NCBI GenBank assembly: GCA_937981515.1
Contig: CALJNY010000022.1
Location: forward strand, 1 to 23,262
Direction of reading: 5' to 3'
DNA length: 23,262 bases
Origin: an uncultured Collinsella sp.
GTDB lineage: Bacteria; Actinomycetota; Coriobacteriia; Coriobacteriales; Coriobacteriaceae
The notes below the pieces were generated by a model. That model ran no database searches, was not told the origin of the DNA, and saw nothing but the letters and a program-made list of their open reading frames with translations. The position numbers were made by a program, and so were the translations under genes. Positions 14,422-22,734 of the stretch are shown piece by piece (the first letter of the stretch is position 1; each line of letters begins with the position of its first letter).

Positions 14422-15870
14422 ATGGCAGAATCTCGTGCGGAGCGTAGGGCTCGTCGTGCTTTGGTGGAGGCGGCTGAGGGGTCGAAAGAGGAGAGATCTT
14501 CTACGAAATCCAAGTCTTCCAAAGCTGCAAAAAGCAAATCGACCGAGAACAGGGCTAAGGCCAAGCGTGCCAGCTCTCGTCGGAGCGAGGACAAGGCATC
14601 TCAGACTCGCACCAAGCGCCCGCATAAAGATCCGGTTTCGTCTGCGCGTAAGGCTGTGGACCCCAAGTCTCCCTGTTCGATCATGAAATCTTGCGGTGGG
14701 TGCACGGCGCTCAATCGTCCTTATAAAAAGCAGTTGGCAGCCAAGCAGGCTGCTATGGAGGAGCTTTTTGCTGCTCTTTGCGAGCGCGAGGGCATCGCCG
14801 TTGATCCTATTCGCGGTATGGGCGTCACCCTGGGCGACCCGGGTAAATATCCTGCGCCGCGTGGCTTTCGCCATAAGGCTGCCACTCCCTTTGCTCCCGG
14901 TAAGGAGGGCGCTGTCCGTTGCGGTTTCTTTGAGCGCGGCACGCACAGAATCGTTGCCGTGCCCGAGTGTCCTGTCGAGGCGCCGGGAGCCCGTCAGATT
15001 CTCAACGGCATCGCGCGCGAAGCTGAGCGGCTGCATATTCCCGCCTTTAATGAGGACAAGCATCTGGGGCTGCTTCGCTATGCCGTCGTCCGCTGCGGTT
15101 GGCGTACCGACCAGGTCATGGTTACGCTCGTGACCGCCCAGCGCGACTTACCGCATGCGCAGGAGTTCTTTGAGGCCGTCGCGGCACTCGATCCGCATAT
15201 CGTCACCGTTGCCCAAAATATCAATGGCCGTCCCGGTAACGCCATCTTGGGTGAGGAGACTCGTATCGTCTATGGCGCCGAGTGCATGCGCGATCAGCTG
15301 CTCGGCTGCAACTTCGATATCTCCCCCACCGCGTTTTATCAGACCAACCCGCAGCAGACCGAACTGCTCTATCAGCTCGCCATTGACGGCATGAATCTGC
15401 AGCAGGGTGACGTACTCATGGATGCCTATTGCGGTAGCGGAACTATCGGCCTGTGTGCAGCCAAAGCCGCCCAGGACAAGGGCATCGGCATTATGCTGCT
15501 CGGCGTGGAGCGCAACCCGGCGGGCATTGCCGACGCACGTCGCAATGCCGAACTCAACGGCCTCACCCGCAGCGCTTGGTTTATGACCGACGATGCCACC
15601 GACTACATCCTAGATGCCGCCGACAACAACGAGCGGGTCGACGTCCTTTCCATCGACCCGCCGCGCGCCGGCTCTACCCCCGAGTTCCTCGAGGCCACCT
15701 GCGCACTTAAGCCGCGCCGCATCACTTATATCAGCTGCAACCCCGTGACCCAAGAGCGCGATCTGCACCACCTCCTCGACGGAGGCTATCGCCTGCTCAA
15801 GATCACGCCCGTAGACATGTTCCCTCACACCGACCACACCGAAACCGTAGCGGTCCTCGAACGCCGCTAA
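14422..15870 (+). CDS. TrmA-family RNA (uracil-C5) methyltransferase, RumA/RlmD-like
   Basis: A SAM-dependent enzyme that methylates C5 of a uridine in 23S rRNA (RlmD/RlmC type) or tRNA; 482 residues. Residues 1-80 are a Lys/Ser/Arg-rich, probably disordered extension, and no clear TRAM domain is seen in front of the catalytic part. Iron-sulfur ligands are Cys85, Cys91 and Cys94 (CSIMKSCGGC) plus Cys183. The SAM site is DAYCGSGTIGL (334-344), with IDPPRAG at 411-417. The nucleophile is Cys439 in ISCNPVTQERDL and the proton acceptor Glu474 in HTDHTE. GTGGGG precedes the ATG. The first part uses more T-ending codons than the rest. Exact target base cannot be decided from sequence. Confidence 0.9.
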   Translation: MAESRAERRARRALVEAAEGSKEERSSTKSKSSKAAKSKSTENRAKAKRASSRRSEDKASQTRTKRPHKDPVSSARKAVDPKSPCSIMKSCGGCTALNRPYKKQLAAKQAAMEELFAALCEREGIAVDPIRGMGVTLGDPGKYPAPRGFRHKAATPFAPGKEGAVRCGFFERGTHRIVAVPECPVEAPGARQILNGIAREAERLHIPAFNEDKHLGLLRYAVVRCGWRTDQVMVTLVTAQRDLPHAQEFFEAVAALDPHIVTVAQNINGRPGNAILGEETRIVYGAECMRDQLLGCNFDISPTAFYQTNPQQTELLYQLAIDGMNLQQGDVLMDAYCGSGTIGLCAAKAAQDKGIGIMLLGVERNPAGIADARRNAELNGLTRSAWFMTDDATDYILDAADNNERVDVLSIDPPRAGSTPEFLEATCALKPRRITYISCNPVTQERDLHHLLDGGYRLLKITPVDMFPHTDHTETVAVLERR

Positions 15871-15898
15871 CCAACCTCAGTAGATTTTTGGGACAAGA

Positions 15899-15928
15899 AA
15901 GGGGGCGACCCGCCTGGGCCGCCCCCTT
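15899..15928. terminator. Bidirectional terminator between methyltransferase and PHP gene
   Basis: Stem AAGGGGGCG (15899-15907) / CGCCCCCTT (15920-15928) with a 12-base loop, between two convergent genes. T-runs are short on both sides. Confidence 0.75.
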
Positions 15929-15948
15929 CGCTTGGTTTATAAACTCCG

Positions 15949-16770
15949 CTACATCCCCTTGCGCAGATCGCACACGCCGGCTGCCGCCATTTCGCGCAGC
16001 AGCGTCTCGCGATCGCGCGTCACGATCAGATCCAACGGGAAGTGAATCTCGTCGAGCATCTTGCGGGCATGATCGAGCTTGCCAATGGCCATACCAATGT
16101 GCGCATCAGTCGACACGCCAATGCCCACGCCCAGCTCGGCGCAGCGCTCGGCAATCTTGCGGCATACGGCCCAATGCTCAGTGTCGGCACCGTGCTCAAG
16201 ACTATGGTTGTTGATCTCGATAATCTTGTGCTTCGCCTTAGCCGCCAACAGCACCTCATCGATATCGAACGGCACGCCCGAGCGCCCCGTATGTCCCAGC
16301 ATAAACACCTTGGGGTGCTCCAGGGCGTTGATATACATCTCGGTCGTCTGGGCAAGCGTCGCACCTTCAGCAATCTGCGGATTATGCACGCTTGCCACCA
16401 AATAATCCAAATTGCGCGTCACCAATTCGAACAGCGAATGCTGGTGACTGTACGAATCGCCGGCAATATCGAGCGAAACGGGAATGTCCTCGCCAAACAA
16501 GCTTCCGTCCAGCGAAACGATATCGGCCTCGGCGCCGCGAAGCACCAGCACGCCGCTCCAAATACGCGGCCAGATATCCTGGTTAATAAAGAACTGGAAA
16601 CTGCGCAGGTCATTGGGGCAAGGCGTAACCATCGAGCTTAAATGATCGGCGGAACCGAGCACCTGAAGGCCGCGCTCTGCCGCCCAATATATGTTCTCCT
16701 CGATGGTTGAATACGCATGCGCAGAGAACATCGTATGAGTATGGATATCACAAGAAAGCAGGTAGGGCAT
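15949..16770 (-). CDS. PHP-domain phosphatase (YcdX-like)
   Basis: A 273-residue metal-dependent phosphoesterase of the PHP superfamily. Metal ligands are visible in order: DIHTHT (Asp8, His10, His12), SADH (His43), RGAEAD (Glu81), ASVHNP (His129), GHTGR (His160) and STDAHI (Asp222, His224). This spacing and length match the YcdX group of PHP phosphatases rather than histidinol phosphatase or DNA polymerase PHP domains. The substrate is unknown. AAGGAG five bases before the ATG supports this start. It is downstream of the aminotransferase on the same strand, but a terminator-like hairpin at 16871-16901 separates the two. An association with histidine synthesis is not supported, because no his genes are near. 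Confidence 0.88.
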   Translation of the reverse strand: MPYLLSCDIHTHTMFSAHAYSTIEENIYWAAERGLQVLGSADHLSSMVTPCPNDLRSFQFFINQDIWPRIWSGVLVLRGAEADIVSLDGSLFGEDIPVSLDIAGDSYSHQHSLFELVTRNLDYLVASVHNPQIAEGATLAQTTEMYINALEHPKVFMLGHTGRSGVPFDIDEVLLAAKAKHKIIEINNHSLEHGADTEHWAVCRKIAERCAELGVGIGVSTDAHIGMAIGKLDHARKMLDEIHFPLDLIVTRDRETLLREMAAAGVCDLRKGM

Positions 16771-16870
16771 CGGGTCTCCTTATCCGGTATGGCCGTCGCG
16801 TATATTCATTGTACGCATAGCATTCGATGGTCGTAAAACCGCTCCATCCCAACGACACAACGTCCATGAC

Positions 16871-16901
16871 AACGGGGTCTGGCTTAGCACCAAACCCCGT
16901 T
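16871..16901 (-). terminator. Terminator-like hairpin after the aminotransferase
   Basis: AACGGGGT (16871-16878) pairs with ACCCCGTT (16894-16901), and TGG/CCA adds pairs inside. It lies about 30 bases downstream of the aminotransferase stop on the minus strand. The T-run after it is poor (GTTGTCATGG). Confidence 0.55.
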
Positions 16902-16929
16902 TCACGTAAAACATTGTAAGCAGAGCGCT

Positions 16930-18120
16930 TTACTTTTGACGATACTCGTCGGCCAGCTGCTTCCAGGCGGGCAGCGAGTTGACGATAGTCTCGTAGCTCA
17001 CGCAGTAGCCCAAGCGGAACCAGCCCGGCATGCCGAAGCTATCCGAGGGCACTGCGAGCAGTTCGTACTTCTTCGCGCGCTCGCAGAAGGCGTTCGCATC
17101 GGGCTCCAGCGCTTTCACCCATAGGTAGAACGCGCCATCCGGCTCAACATAGGTGTAGCCGTACTCCGCTAGCGCATCGGTAAGCGCCGTGCGGTTGCGT
17201 GCATAGGCCTCAACGTCACTCGGCTCATCGATGCAATCGATAATCACGCGCTGGAAGAGCGCCGGTGCGCACACGAAGCCCAGCGTGCGGGCAGCACCCG
17301 CAACAGCCGGCATCAGACGAGCTGCCTGAGGATTCGTATTGGGAACCAGGATCCACCCCACGCGCTCGCCCGGCAGCGAAAGCGACTTGGAATACGAGTA
17401 GCACACGATGGTGTGCTCGTAGATTGAAGGCACCCAAGGCACCTCGGCGCCATAGACAATCTCGCGATACGGCTCATCCGAGATAAGCATGATCGGGTTC
17501 TCGGGATTGCGCTTGGCGTTGACCTCGCGCAGAACATTGGCCAGTCGCGTCAGCGTGTCGCGCGTATATACGGCACCGGTCGGATTGTTGGGCGAGTCGA
17601 TGATGACAGCAGTCGTCTTATCGGTAATCGCCTTGAGCACGTTGTCCACGCTCAGCTGGAACGTATCTTCATCGGCGAGCGCCTCGACACACGTACAGCC
17701 GGCCTTCTCAATCCAAACGCGATACTCCGGAAAGTACGGGGCGATAACAATAACCTCGTCGCCCGGATTCGTAACGGCGTTGAGCGTACAGGTGAGCGAA
17801 GCCGCGGCGCCCACCGTCATAAAGACGTCCTTGCCCTCATAGCTCGTGCCAAAGCGGCGGTTGAGCGACTCGGCGACGGCTGCTCGACATTGTGGCAGGC
17901 CCGGTGCGGGCGTGTATCCGTGCAGCTGCTCGCTCGGCAGTTCAAGCGCCTTTTTGATGGACTCCGCGACGGCAGCGGGAGCAGGAACGCTCGGGTTGCC
18001 CAGCGAGAAATCGAACACGTTTTCCGCGCCGATTTGCGCCTTGCGCTCAAGGCCATAGCTAAAAATCTCGCGGATGATGGAGCTCTCCGCACCGCGAGCA
18101 TACATGGTTTCGTTAATCAT
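16930..18120 (-). CDS. Pyridoxal-phosphate-dependent aminotransferase, class I/II
   Basis: A 396-residue fold-type I aminotransferase. The cofactor site is complete: SPNNPTG (176-182, Asn179), SDEPYRE (Asp215, Tyr218), SYSKSLSLPGERVGW with Schiff-base Lys245 and phosphate-binding Arg253, and a C-terminal substrate-carboxylate Arg in GWFRLGY. The GNPSVPAP motif near residue 41 is typical of aspartate/aromatic aminotransferases in the I-gamma group. The amino acid used is not certain. Start 18120 is preceded by AAAGGGGA at five bases; a longer frame would begin inside the hairpin at 18181-18240 and is not credible. A TACAAT box (18145-18150 on the minus strand) is a likely -10. Confidence 0.92.
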   Translation of the reverse strand: MINETMYARGAESSIIREIFSYGLERKAQIGAENVFDFSLGNPSVPAPAAVAESIKKALELPSEQLHGYTPAPGLPQCRAAVAESLNRRFGTSYEGKDVFMTVGAAASLTCTLNAVTNPGDEVIVIAPYFPEYRVWIEKAGCTCVEALADEDTFQLSVDNVLKAITDKTTAVIIDSPNNPTGAVYTRDTLTRLANVLREVNAKRNPENPIMLISDEPYREIVYGAEVPWVPSIYEHTIVCYSYSKSLSLPGERVGWILVPNTNPQAARLMPAVAGAARTLGFVCAPALFQRVIIDCIDEPSDVEAYARNRTALTDALAEYGYTYVEPDGAFYLWVKALEPDANAFCERAKKYELLAVPSDSFGMPGWFRLGYCVSYETIVNSLPAWKQLADEYRQK

Positions 18121-18180
18121 CTGTTCCCCTTTCGCATAGGCGCTATTGTACGCTTTAGTCGGGAAAAGCGCCGCAGCAAT

Positions 18181-18240
18181 GTTGATTGGGGACAGACTTA
18201 AATGCGTGAAAACGCTCATTTAAGTCTGTCCCCAATCAAC
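18181..18240. repeat. Type D 60-base near-perfect hairpin
   Basis: Arms GTTGATTGGGGACAGACTTA plus AATG (18181-18204) and the exact complement (18217-18240) form 24 pairs. Inside, GCGT/ACGC continues the stem after a two-base bulge and closes on a GAAA tetraloop (18208-18211). GGGGACAG appears on both strands, the core also found in type A and B repeats. It lies between the aminotransferase promoter and the ftsH terminator. Confidence 0.9.
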
Positions 18241-18261
18241 AGATGGCCCCATATCGCTCAA

Positions 18262-18297
18262 AAGAAAAGCCTCCGCAGGTTTCCCCACGGAGGCTTT
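18262..18297 (-). terminator. Terminator of ftsH
   Basis: On the minus strand AAAGCCTCCG (18297-18288) pairs with CGGAGGCTTT (18275-18266), followed by TCTTTTGAG, so the hairpin runs into a TTTTCTTTT tract. It lies 12 bases beyond the ftsH stop codon. A typical Rho-independent terminator. Confidence 0.9.
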
Positions 18298-18308
18298 CAC
18301 CACAAAGA

Positions 18309-20447
18309 CTATTTGTCGTCGTCGGTGTCGGCACCGGCATTGACGGCACAGTCATCATCGGCAGTCTCGGATGCGGCTTCGGCATCCTCCTGCATAGCCG
18401 CCTGCGCAAATGCCGCGGCATCAGCCGCCAGCTCCTCCTCGCTCATGCGAGGCGCACGCTTCTTGGTCGGCATGCCGGCCGCCTTAGCGTTGCGCTCCTC
18501 CTTGGCCGCCAGGATATCGCCCTCGCGCTCAAGGTAGGCGTCCCACTCGTTGTCGAGCAGGGCGCTCACGGCGTCGCCCTCGACGGTCTCACGCTCAAGC
18601 AGTACCTTGGCCATCAGGTCGAGCTGATCGCGACGGGCATCCAGGATCTCGACCGCACGACGATGGGCCTCACGCATAATGCGCTGGACCTCGATGTCGA
18701 TGCGACGCGCCGTCTCCTCGGAGTAGTCCTGATGATCGGCATAGTCGCGGCCCAGGAATACCTGATGCTGCGCCTCACCAAACACCTGCGTTCCAAGCTC
18801 CTCGCTCATGCCCAGGCGCGTGACCATCTCGCGCGCCATCTTGGTCGCGCGCTCTAGATCGTTGCTCGCGCCCGACGTGATGTCGTCGCACATGAGTTCC
18901 TCGGCAACGCGACCGCCCAAGAACACGGCAAGCTCGTCGAGCATCTCGTTCTTGGTCTTGAGGAAGTGGTCCTCCTGCGGAAGCTGCAGCGTGTAGCCCA
19001 GCGCCTGGCCGCGACTGACGATCGAGATCTTGTGAACCGGATCGGAGTGCTCCAGGATGTGGCCCACCAGAGCGTGACCGCTCTCGTGGTAGGCAATCGT
19101 GGTGCGCTCGGCCTCGGTCATCACGCGACCCTTGCGCTGCGGACCGGCAATCACGCGCTCCATCGATTCCTCGACCTCGTCCATCGAGATCACGGAACGA
19201 TGGCGGCGGGCAGCCAGCAGCGCAGACTCGTTGAGCAGATTTGCCAGATCGGCGCCGGTGAAGCCAACGGTCATCTGGGCGAGCTTCTCAAACTTCACGT
19301 CCTCGTCCATCGGCTTGTTCTCGGCATGCACGCGCAAGATCTGCTCGCGGCCCTTCACATCCGGACGGTCGACCGTAACCTGACGGTCAAAACGACCGGG
19401 ACGCAGCAATGCCGGATCCAGGATGTCAGGACGGTTGGTCGCAGCGATCAGGATGACTGACTCGCTCTCCTCAAAACCGTCCATCTCGACCAGCAGCTGG
19501 TTGAGCGTCTGCTCGCGCTCGTCGTGACCGCCGCCCAAGCCAGCTCCGCGCTGACGTCCCACGGCATCGATCTCATCGATGAAGATGATCGACGGGGCCT
19601 GGGACTTGGCCTCCTTAAAGAGGTCACGCACACGGCTCGCGCCGACACCCACGAACATCTCGACAAAGTCGGAACCCGAGATGCTAAAGAACGGCACGCC
19701 CGCCTCGCCGGCAACGGCCTTGGCCAGCAGCGTTTTACCGGTGCCCGGAGGGCCCACCAGCAACACGCCGCGCGGGATCTTGGCGCCCAGCTTGCGATAG
19801 CGATCCGGATCGCTCAAAAAGTCACGAATCTCCTCGAGTTCCTCGACTGCCTCGTCCACACCGGCAACGTCTTCAAACTTGACCTTGGGGCGCGTGGCCT
19901 CGTTGGTCTTGGCGTTGGTCTTGCCAAACTGCATGTTCCTGTTGTTGGCGCCCATCATCTGGCGCATAAAGTAGAACATGATGGCAATCAGGGCGATCGT
20001 CGGAAGCACGCTCATCGCCAGGTCACCCCAAAAATCGGGGTCATTGGTGTTGACGATGTACTTGGTATCGGGGTGCTCCGCCATAAGCTCGGCAAGCGAA
20101 TCGGAGCCGACATAGGTCGAAGAGAAGCTCTTGAGCTCGCTTGTATCGCCCTTGTCCTTCTTCGTCTTCCAGTAATGACCCGTCACGCTTCCGTCTTGAA
20201 CCGTATAGGTCAGATCTTCGACACGGTCCTGCTTAATGGCGTTGACCATCTCGCTCGTCGCGAGCTTTACGGTATTGCTGGAATTGGCAAAGCCGGAGCC
20301 CATGTTAAAGAAGGCGTAGCCCAGAAGCGCGCAAGCCAAAATAAAATACAGCCAGCCCGTACGCGTGGGCTTCTTGCCTCCGGGCATCCCCGGGATCTTA
20401 GGCTCCCGGGGAGTCTGGGAATTGTTATCGTTACGGTCGTCGGGCAT
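18309..20447 (-). CDS. ftsH: ATP-dependent zinc metalloprotease FtsH
   Basis: A membrane-bound AAA+ protease that degrades unassembled or regulatory membrane and cytosolic proteins. 712 residues: membrane segments at about 31-49 and 146-161 flank an extracytoplasmic domain. The AAA domain has Walker A GPPGTGKT (232-239), pore motif FVEMFVG (261-267), Walker B IIFIDE (287-292) and the second region of homology [19 protein letters not shown] (336-354). The zinc site is HESGH (454-458), with the third ligand Asp in [11 protein letters not shown]. The C-terminal 70 residues are acidic and Ala-rich, probably disordered. The ATG follows the hpt stop after a single base (TAAGATG), with GGAGG about 12 bases upstream inside hpt, so the two are translationally coupled. 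Confidence 0.97.
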   Translation of the reverse strand: MPDDRNDNNSQTPREPKIPGMPGGKKPTRTGWLYFILACALLGYAFFNMGSGFANSSNTVKLATSEMVNAIKQDRVEDLTYTVQDGSVTGHYWKTKKDKGDTSELKSFSSTYVGSDSLAELMAEHPDTKYIVNTNDPDFWGDLAMSVLPTIALIAIMFYFMRQMMGANNRNMQFGKTNAKTNEATRPKVKFEDVAGVDEAVEELEEIRDFLSDPDRYRKLGAKIPRGVLLVGPPGTGKTLLAKAVAGEAGVPFFSISGSDFVEMFVGVGASRVRDLFKEAKSQAPSIIFIDEIDAVGRQRGAGLGGGHDEREQTLNQLLVEMDGFEESESVILIAATNRPDILDPALLRPGRFDRQVTVDRPDVKGREQILRVHAENKPMDEDVKFEKLAQMTVGFTGADLANLLNESALLAARRHRSVISMDEVEESMERVIAGPQRKGRVMTEAERTTIAYHESGHALVGHILEHSDPVHKISIVSRGQALGYTLQLPQEDHFLKTKNEMLDELAVFLGGRVAEELMCDDITSGASNDLERATKMAREMVTRLGMSEELGTQVFGEAQHQVFLGRDYADHQDYSEETARRIDIEVQRIMREAHRRAVEILDARRDQLDLMAKVLLERETVEGDAVSALLDNEWDAYLEREGDILAAKEERNAKAAGMPTKKRAPRMSEEELAADAAAFAQAAMQEDAEAASETADDDCAVNAGADTDDDK

Positions 20448-20448
20448 C

Positions 20449-20997
20449 TTACGAATAAACCTCCGGTTTCAAAATGCCCAGATACGGAAGGTTACGATAG
20501 CGCTCGGCATAGTCGAGGCCGTAGCCCACCACAAAGGCATCGGGGCAATGGGTTCCAACATACTTGGGCGTGATGGCCGAGGTACGGTCCTCAACGTCCT
20601 TCCACAGGAAGGCGGTGACCTCCAGAGAAGCGGGCTTGCGGCTCTCGAGGTTCTTCATCAGGTACTTGAGCGTCAGGCCCGAGTCCAGAATGTCCTCGAC
20701 GATCAGCACGTCGCGACCGCGGATGTCGATATCCAGGTCCTTAATGATACGCACGATACCCGAGGACTTCACACCGTCGCCATAGCTCGAAACAGCCATG
20801 AAATCGATGTTGGTCGGCAGCTCGATCTTGCGCATCAGGTCGCCCATAAAGACCACAGCGCCGCGCAGGACCGCAATCAGCACCAGATCCTTACCCGCGT
20901 AGTCGCGAGTAATCTGCTCGCCTAGGCGAGAGACGATACCGTCGATATCCTCCTGCGTAAACAGAACCTTCTCGATATCCGGATGTTGAGAAGCCAT
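20449..20997 (-). CDS. hpt: Hypoxanthine phosphoribosyltransferase
   Basis: Purine salvage enzyme that joins hypoxanthine (or guanine) to PRPP giving IMP or GMP. The 182-residue length is normal for the type I family. The PRPP-binding motif is VLIVEDILDSGLTL (97-110, acidic Glu101-Asp102). The flexible-loop region SSYGDGVKSSG lies at 70-80 and the LRGAVVFMGDL region at 44-54. The C-terminal VVGYGLDYAERYRNLPYLG is the purine-binding end. AAAGGG precedes the ATG. It lies in the widespread tilS-hpt-ftsH order and is coupled to ftsH. It has its own candidate promoter, an extended -10 at 21054-21062. Confidence 0.96.
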   Translation of the reverse strand: MASQHPDIEKVLFTQEDIDGIVSRLGEQITRDYAGKDLVLIAVLRGAVVFMGDLMRKIELPTNIDFMAVSSYGDGVKSSGIVRIIKDLDIDIRGRDVLIVEDILDSGLTLKYLMKNLESRKPASLEVTAFLWKDVEDRTSAITPKYVGTHCPDAFVVGYGLDYAERYRNLPYLGILKPEVYS

Positions 20998-21053
20998 GAC
21001 AACCCTTTCTTGTGCTTATCGCCCACACACCGCCGTATGGACGCGAACTTCAC

Positions 21054-21062
21054 ATTCTAGCA
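21054..21062 (-). promoter_or_regulatory. Extended -10 box for hpt-ftsH
   Basis: On the minus strand TGCTAGAAT: a TGn extension plus TAGAAT, five of six matches to the -10 consensus. No clear -35 is needed for this type. It lies in the 147-base gap between tilS and hpt and would allow hpt-ftsH transcription independent of tilS. Confidence 0.45.
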
Positions 21063-21144
21063 GCGCACGGGGTATATTTTCCAGCCCGTACGCCATCAGC
21101 GCGGGAATACCGTCAACGTCGCACAGAATAGCTGGCGTGGGACG

Positions 21145-22686
21145 CTATTCCGCATCGACCACACGAAGCAGATACGCCACGCGCGTTGCGGCCGTGCATT
21201 TAAAACGCTCGTCCGCGCGAACGCCTGCGACCCATACCACGGCACCTCCCGGAGCCGTTCTCACCACGGGAACGCCTGCGCGCTCAGAAACAGGAATACG
21301 AGCCTCGTTGAGCAGGTCGGACACCTTCTTACTTCGCCCACTCATGCCCAACGGACACATCACATCCCCCGGCACGGGACCGTCTACCCACAGACGCGCC
21401 AAACGCGCCTCGGCGGGAATCTCCCCGCGCGAGCCGGCGAGCATCCGTTCGCTATCGCGATCGGCAAAGCCCAGCGTCGCGGCATCCACCATAGCGGCCA
21501 CCCCTCCGGCACCCGCGAGTTCGCGGGCACGGCGCACAATATCACACCCCGGCTCGACGGCCATCGGCTCTGCCACCAGGATGCGGCCCGCCCCCAGCGG
21601 CAATCGACCGGGAATGGTGACCCAATCGGCAACTAGCCCCTCGCGCGCCGCCGGGGCCTTGAATGACAGCATGCCAAACTCCACGCGCGCATCGATTCCC
21701 GCCGGCAGCGTGACCGAGCCCGAGCCTTCGGCGACACAGGCGAGCACGCGCTCCACATGCCGCATCTCCGGGCGAGCGTCGGGGTCGATACGCTTAATTG
21801 CCAGTCGCACCATGCGCCGAGCAATCACCACCTCGGCCGCGGCCAGTCGGCGAGCGTCAAGGACCAGTGCACCCGCCGCCTCCTTACGCAGGCAGCTTCG
21901 AAACGCCTGTGCGGAAAGCTGGGAAAGAAAGGCGTCCTCATCGCCTAAGATCTCGCAGGCGGCGCCAATCGTCTTGCAGACGCTTGCGTTGCGCTGTGCC
22001 ACCACCGGCATCACTCGATGGCGCACGTAGTTACGCAAGTACGACACGTCCTCGTTGCTCTCGTCCTCTCGCCACGGCTGACCATGCACCTGCAGATAGC
22101 CCACGAGCTCATCATGGGTCAGGTCGAGCAAGGGCCGCACCACGATATTCCTCCGGCGAGGAATGCTCGATAGACCAGCGGGCCCCGAACCCTTAATCGC
22201 GTTCATCAAAAACGTTTCCGCCCGATCAGAAGACGTGTGCGCAGTGCAGATACGAGCCGCCGTTCGCGGTGACCCCGTCTGGGCGCAGAGCTCGCGAACA
22301 TACCTCCGCGCCGCGGCATAGCGCACCTCGCGGGCAGCCGCCTCGATATTGCCCGATTCATCATCAAAATAGGCATGCTCAACGCACAGCGGCAAGCCAT
22401 ATTGTGCGCATAGGCCGCGCACAAAGGCCTCGTCGCCATCGGATGCCTCGCCGCGCAGATGATGGTTCACATGCAGCACGTGCAGTCGCTCGCGCGCGAT
22501 GGGGGCTATCCCACGCCCATCCAGAATATCCAACTTTGATGTGCACGCCATAAGGAGCAAAGCCGTCGAGTCCGCACCACCTGATACCATGAGCACCACG
22601 GGGGCAGCCGTCTGCCGCGTTGCCAGGGCCTTATCATCGGCCCACGATGCAGCATGGTGTCCATAATGCTGAGATACCGTTGGCAT
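21145..22686 (-). CDS. tilS: tRNA(Ile) lysidine synthetase
   Basis: TilS adds lysine to C34 of the CAU-anticodon tRNA-Ile, so that it reads AUA. 513 residues. The PP-loop SGGADS at 35-40 binds ATP. VNHHLRGEASDGDE (73-86) and the CTAHTSSDRAETFLMNAIKGSG region (about 146-168) are diagnostic of the family, as is RPLLDLTHDELVGYL. The C-terminal domain ends with the TilS_C-like SGRSKKVSDLLNEARIPVSER region. AGGAGGAAG six bases before the ATG supports the start. The gene is divergent from the metallo-beta-lactamase-fold gene with only 48 bases between them. Confidence 0.95.
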   Translation of the reverse strand: MPTVSQHYGHHAASWADDKALATRQTAAPVVLMVSGGADSTALLLMACTSKLDILDGRGIAPIARERLHVLHVNHHLRGEASDGDEAFVRGLCAQYGLPLCVEHAYFDDESGNIEAAAREVRYAAARRYVRELCAQTGSPRTAARICTAHTSSDRAETFLMNAIKGSGPAGLSSIPRRRNIVVRPLLDLTHDELVGYLQVHGQPWREDESNEDVSYLRNYVRHRVMPVVAQRNASVCKTIGAACEILGDEDAFLSQLSAQAFRSCLRKEAAGALVLDARRLAAAEVVIARRMVRLAIKRIDPDARPEMRHVERVLACVAEGSGSVTLPAGIDARVEFGMLSFKAPAAREGLVADWVTIPGRLPLGAGRILVAEPMAVEPGCDIVRRARELAGAGGVAAMVDAATLGFADRDSERMLAGSRGEIPAEARLARLWVDGPVPGDVMCPLGMSGRSKKVSDLLNEARIPVSERAGVPVVRTAPGGAVVWVAGVRADERFKCTAATRVAYLLRVVDAE

Positions 22687-22734
22687 TTGCTTCCTCCTCT
22701 ATTCGTTCGCACCCATTGTATCCTTTGGAATCTT

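Noticed and set aside
14157..14447. Short open frames on both strands across the inverted-repeat element
   Set aside because: Part of their sequence is just the two repeat arms read in different frames, and neither has a good ribosome site or a known domain.
15885..15897. TTTTTGGGACAAG as another GGGACAG-type repeat
   Set aside because: Only a short word matches and no inverted arms flank it; a similar word at about 8220 (TTTGTCCCAAATCT) is equally weak.
18121..18219. A longer aminotransferase start at 18219
   Set aside because: That start is inside the type D hairpin and upstream of the likely -10 box; the 18120 start has a proper ribosome site.
19524..20573. A 349-codon open frame opposite ftsH
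   Set aside because: Antisense to the conserved AAA and membrane domains of ftsH, with no motif of its own.
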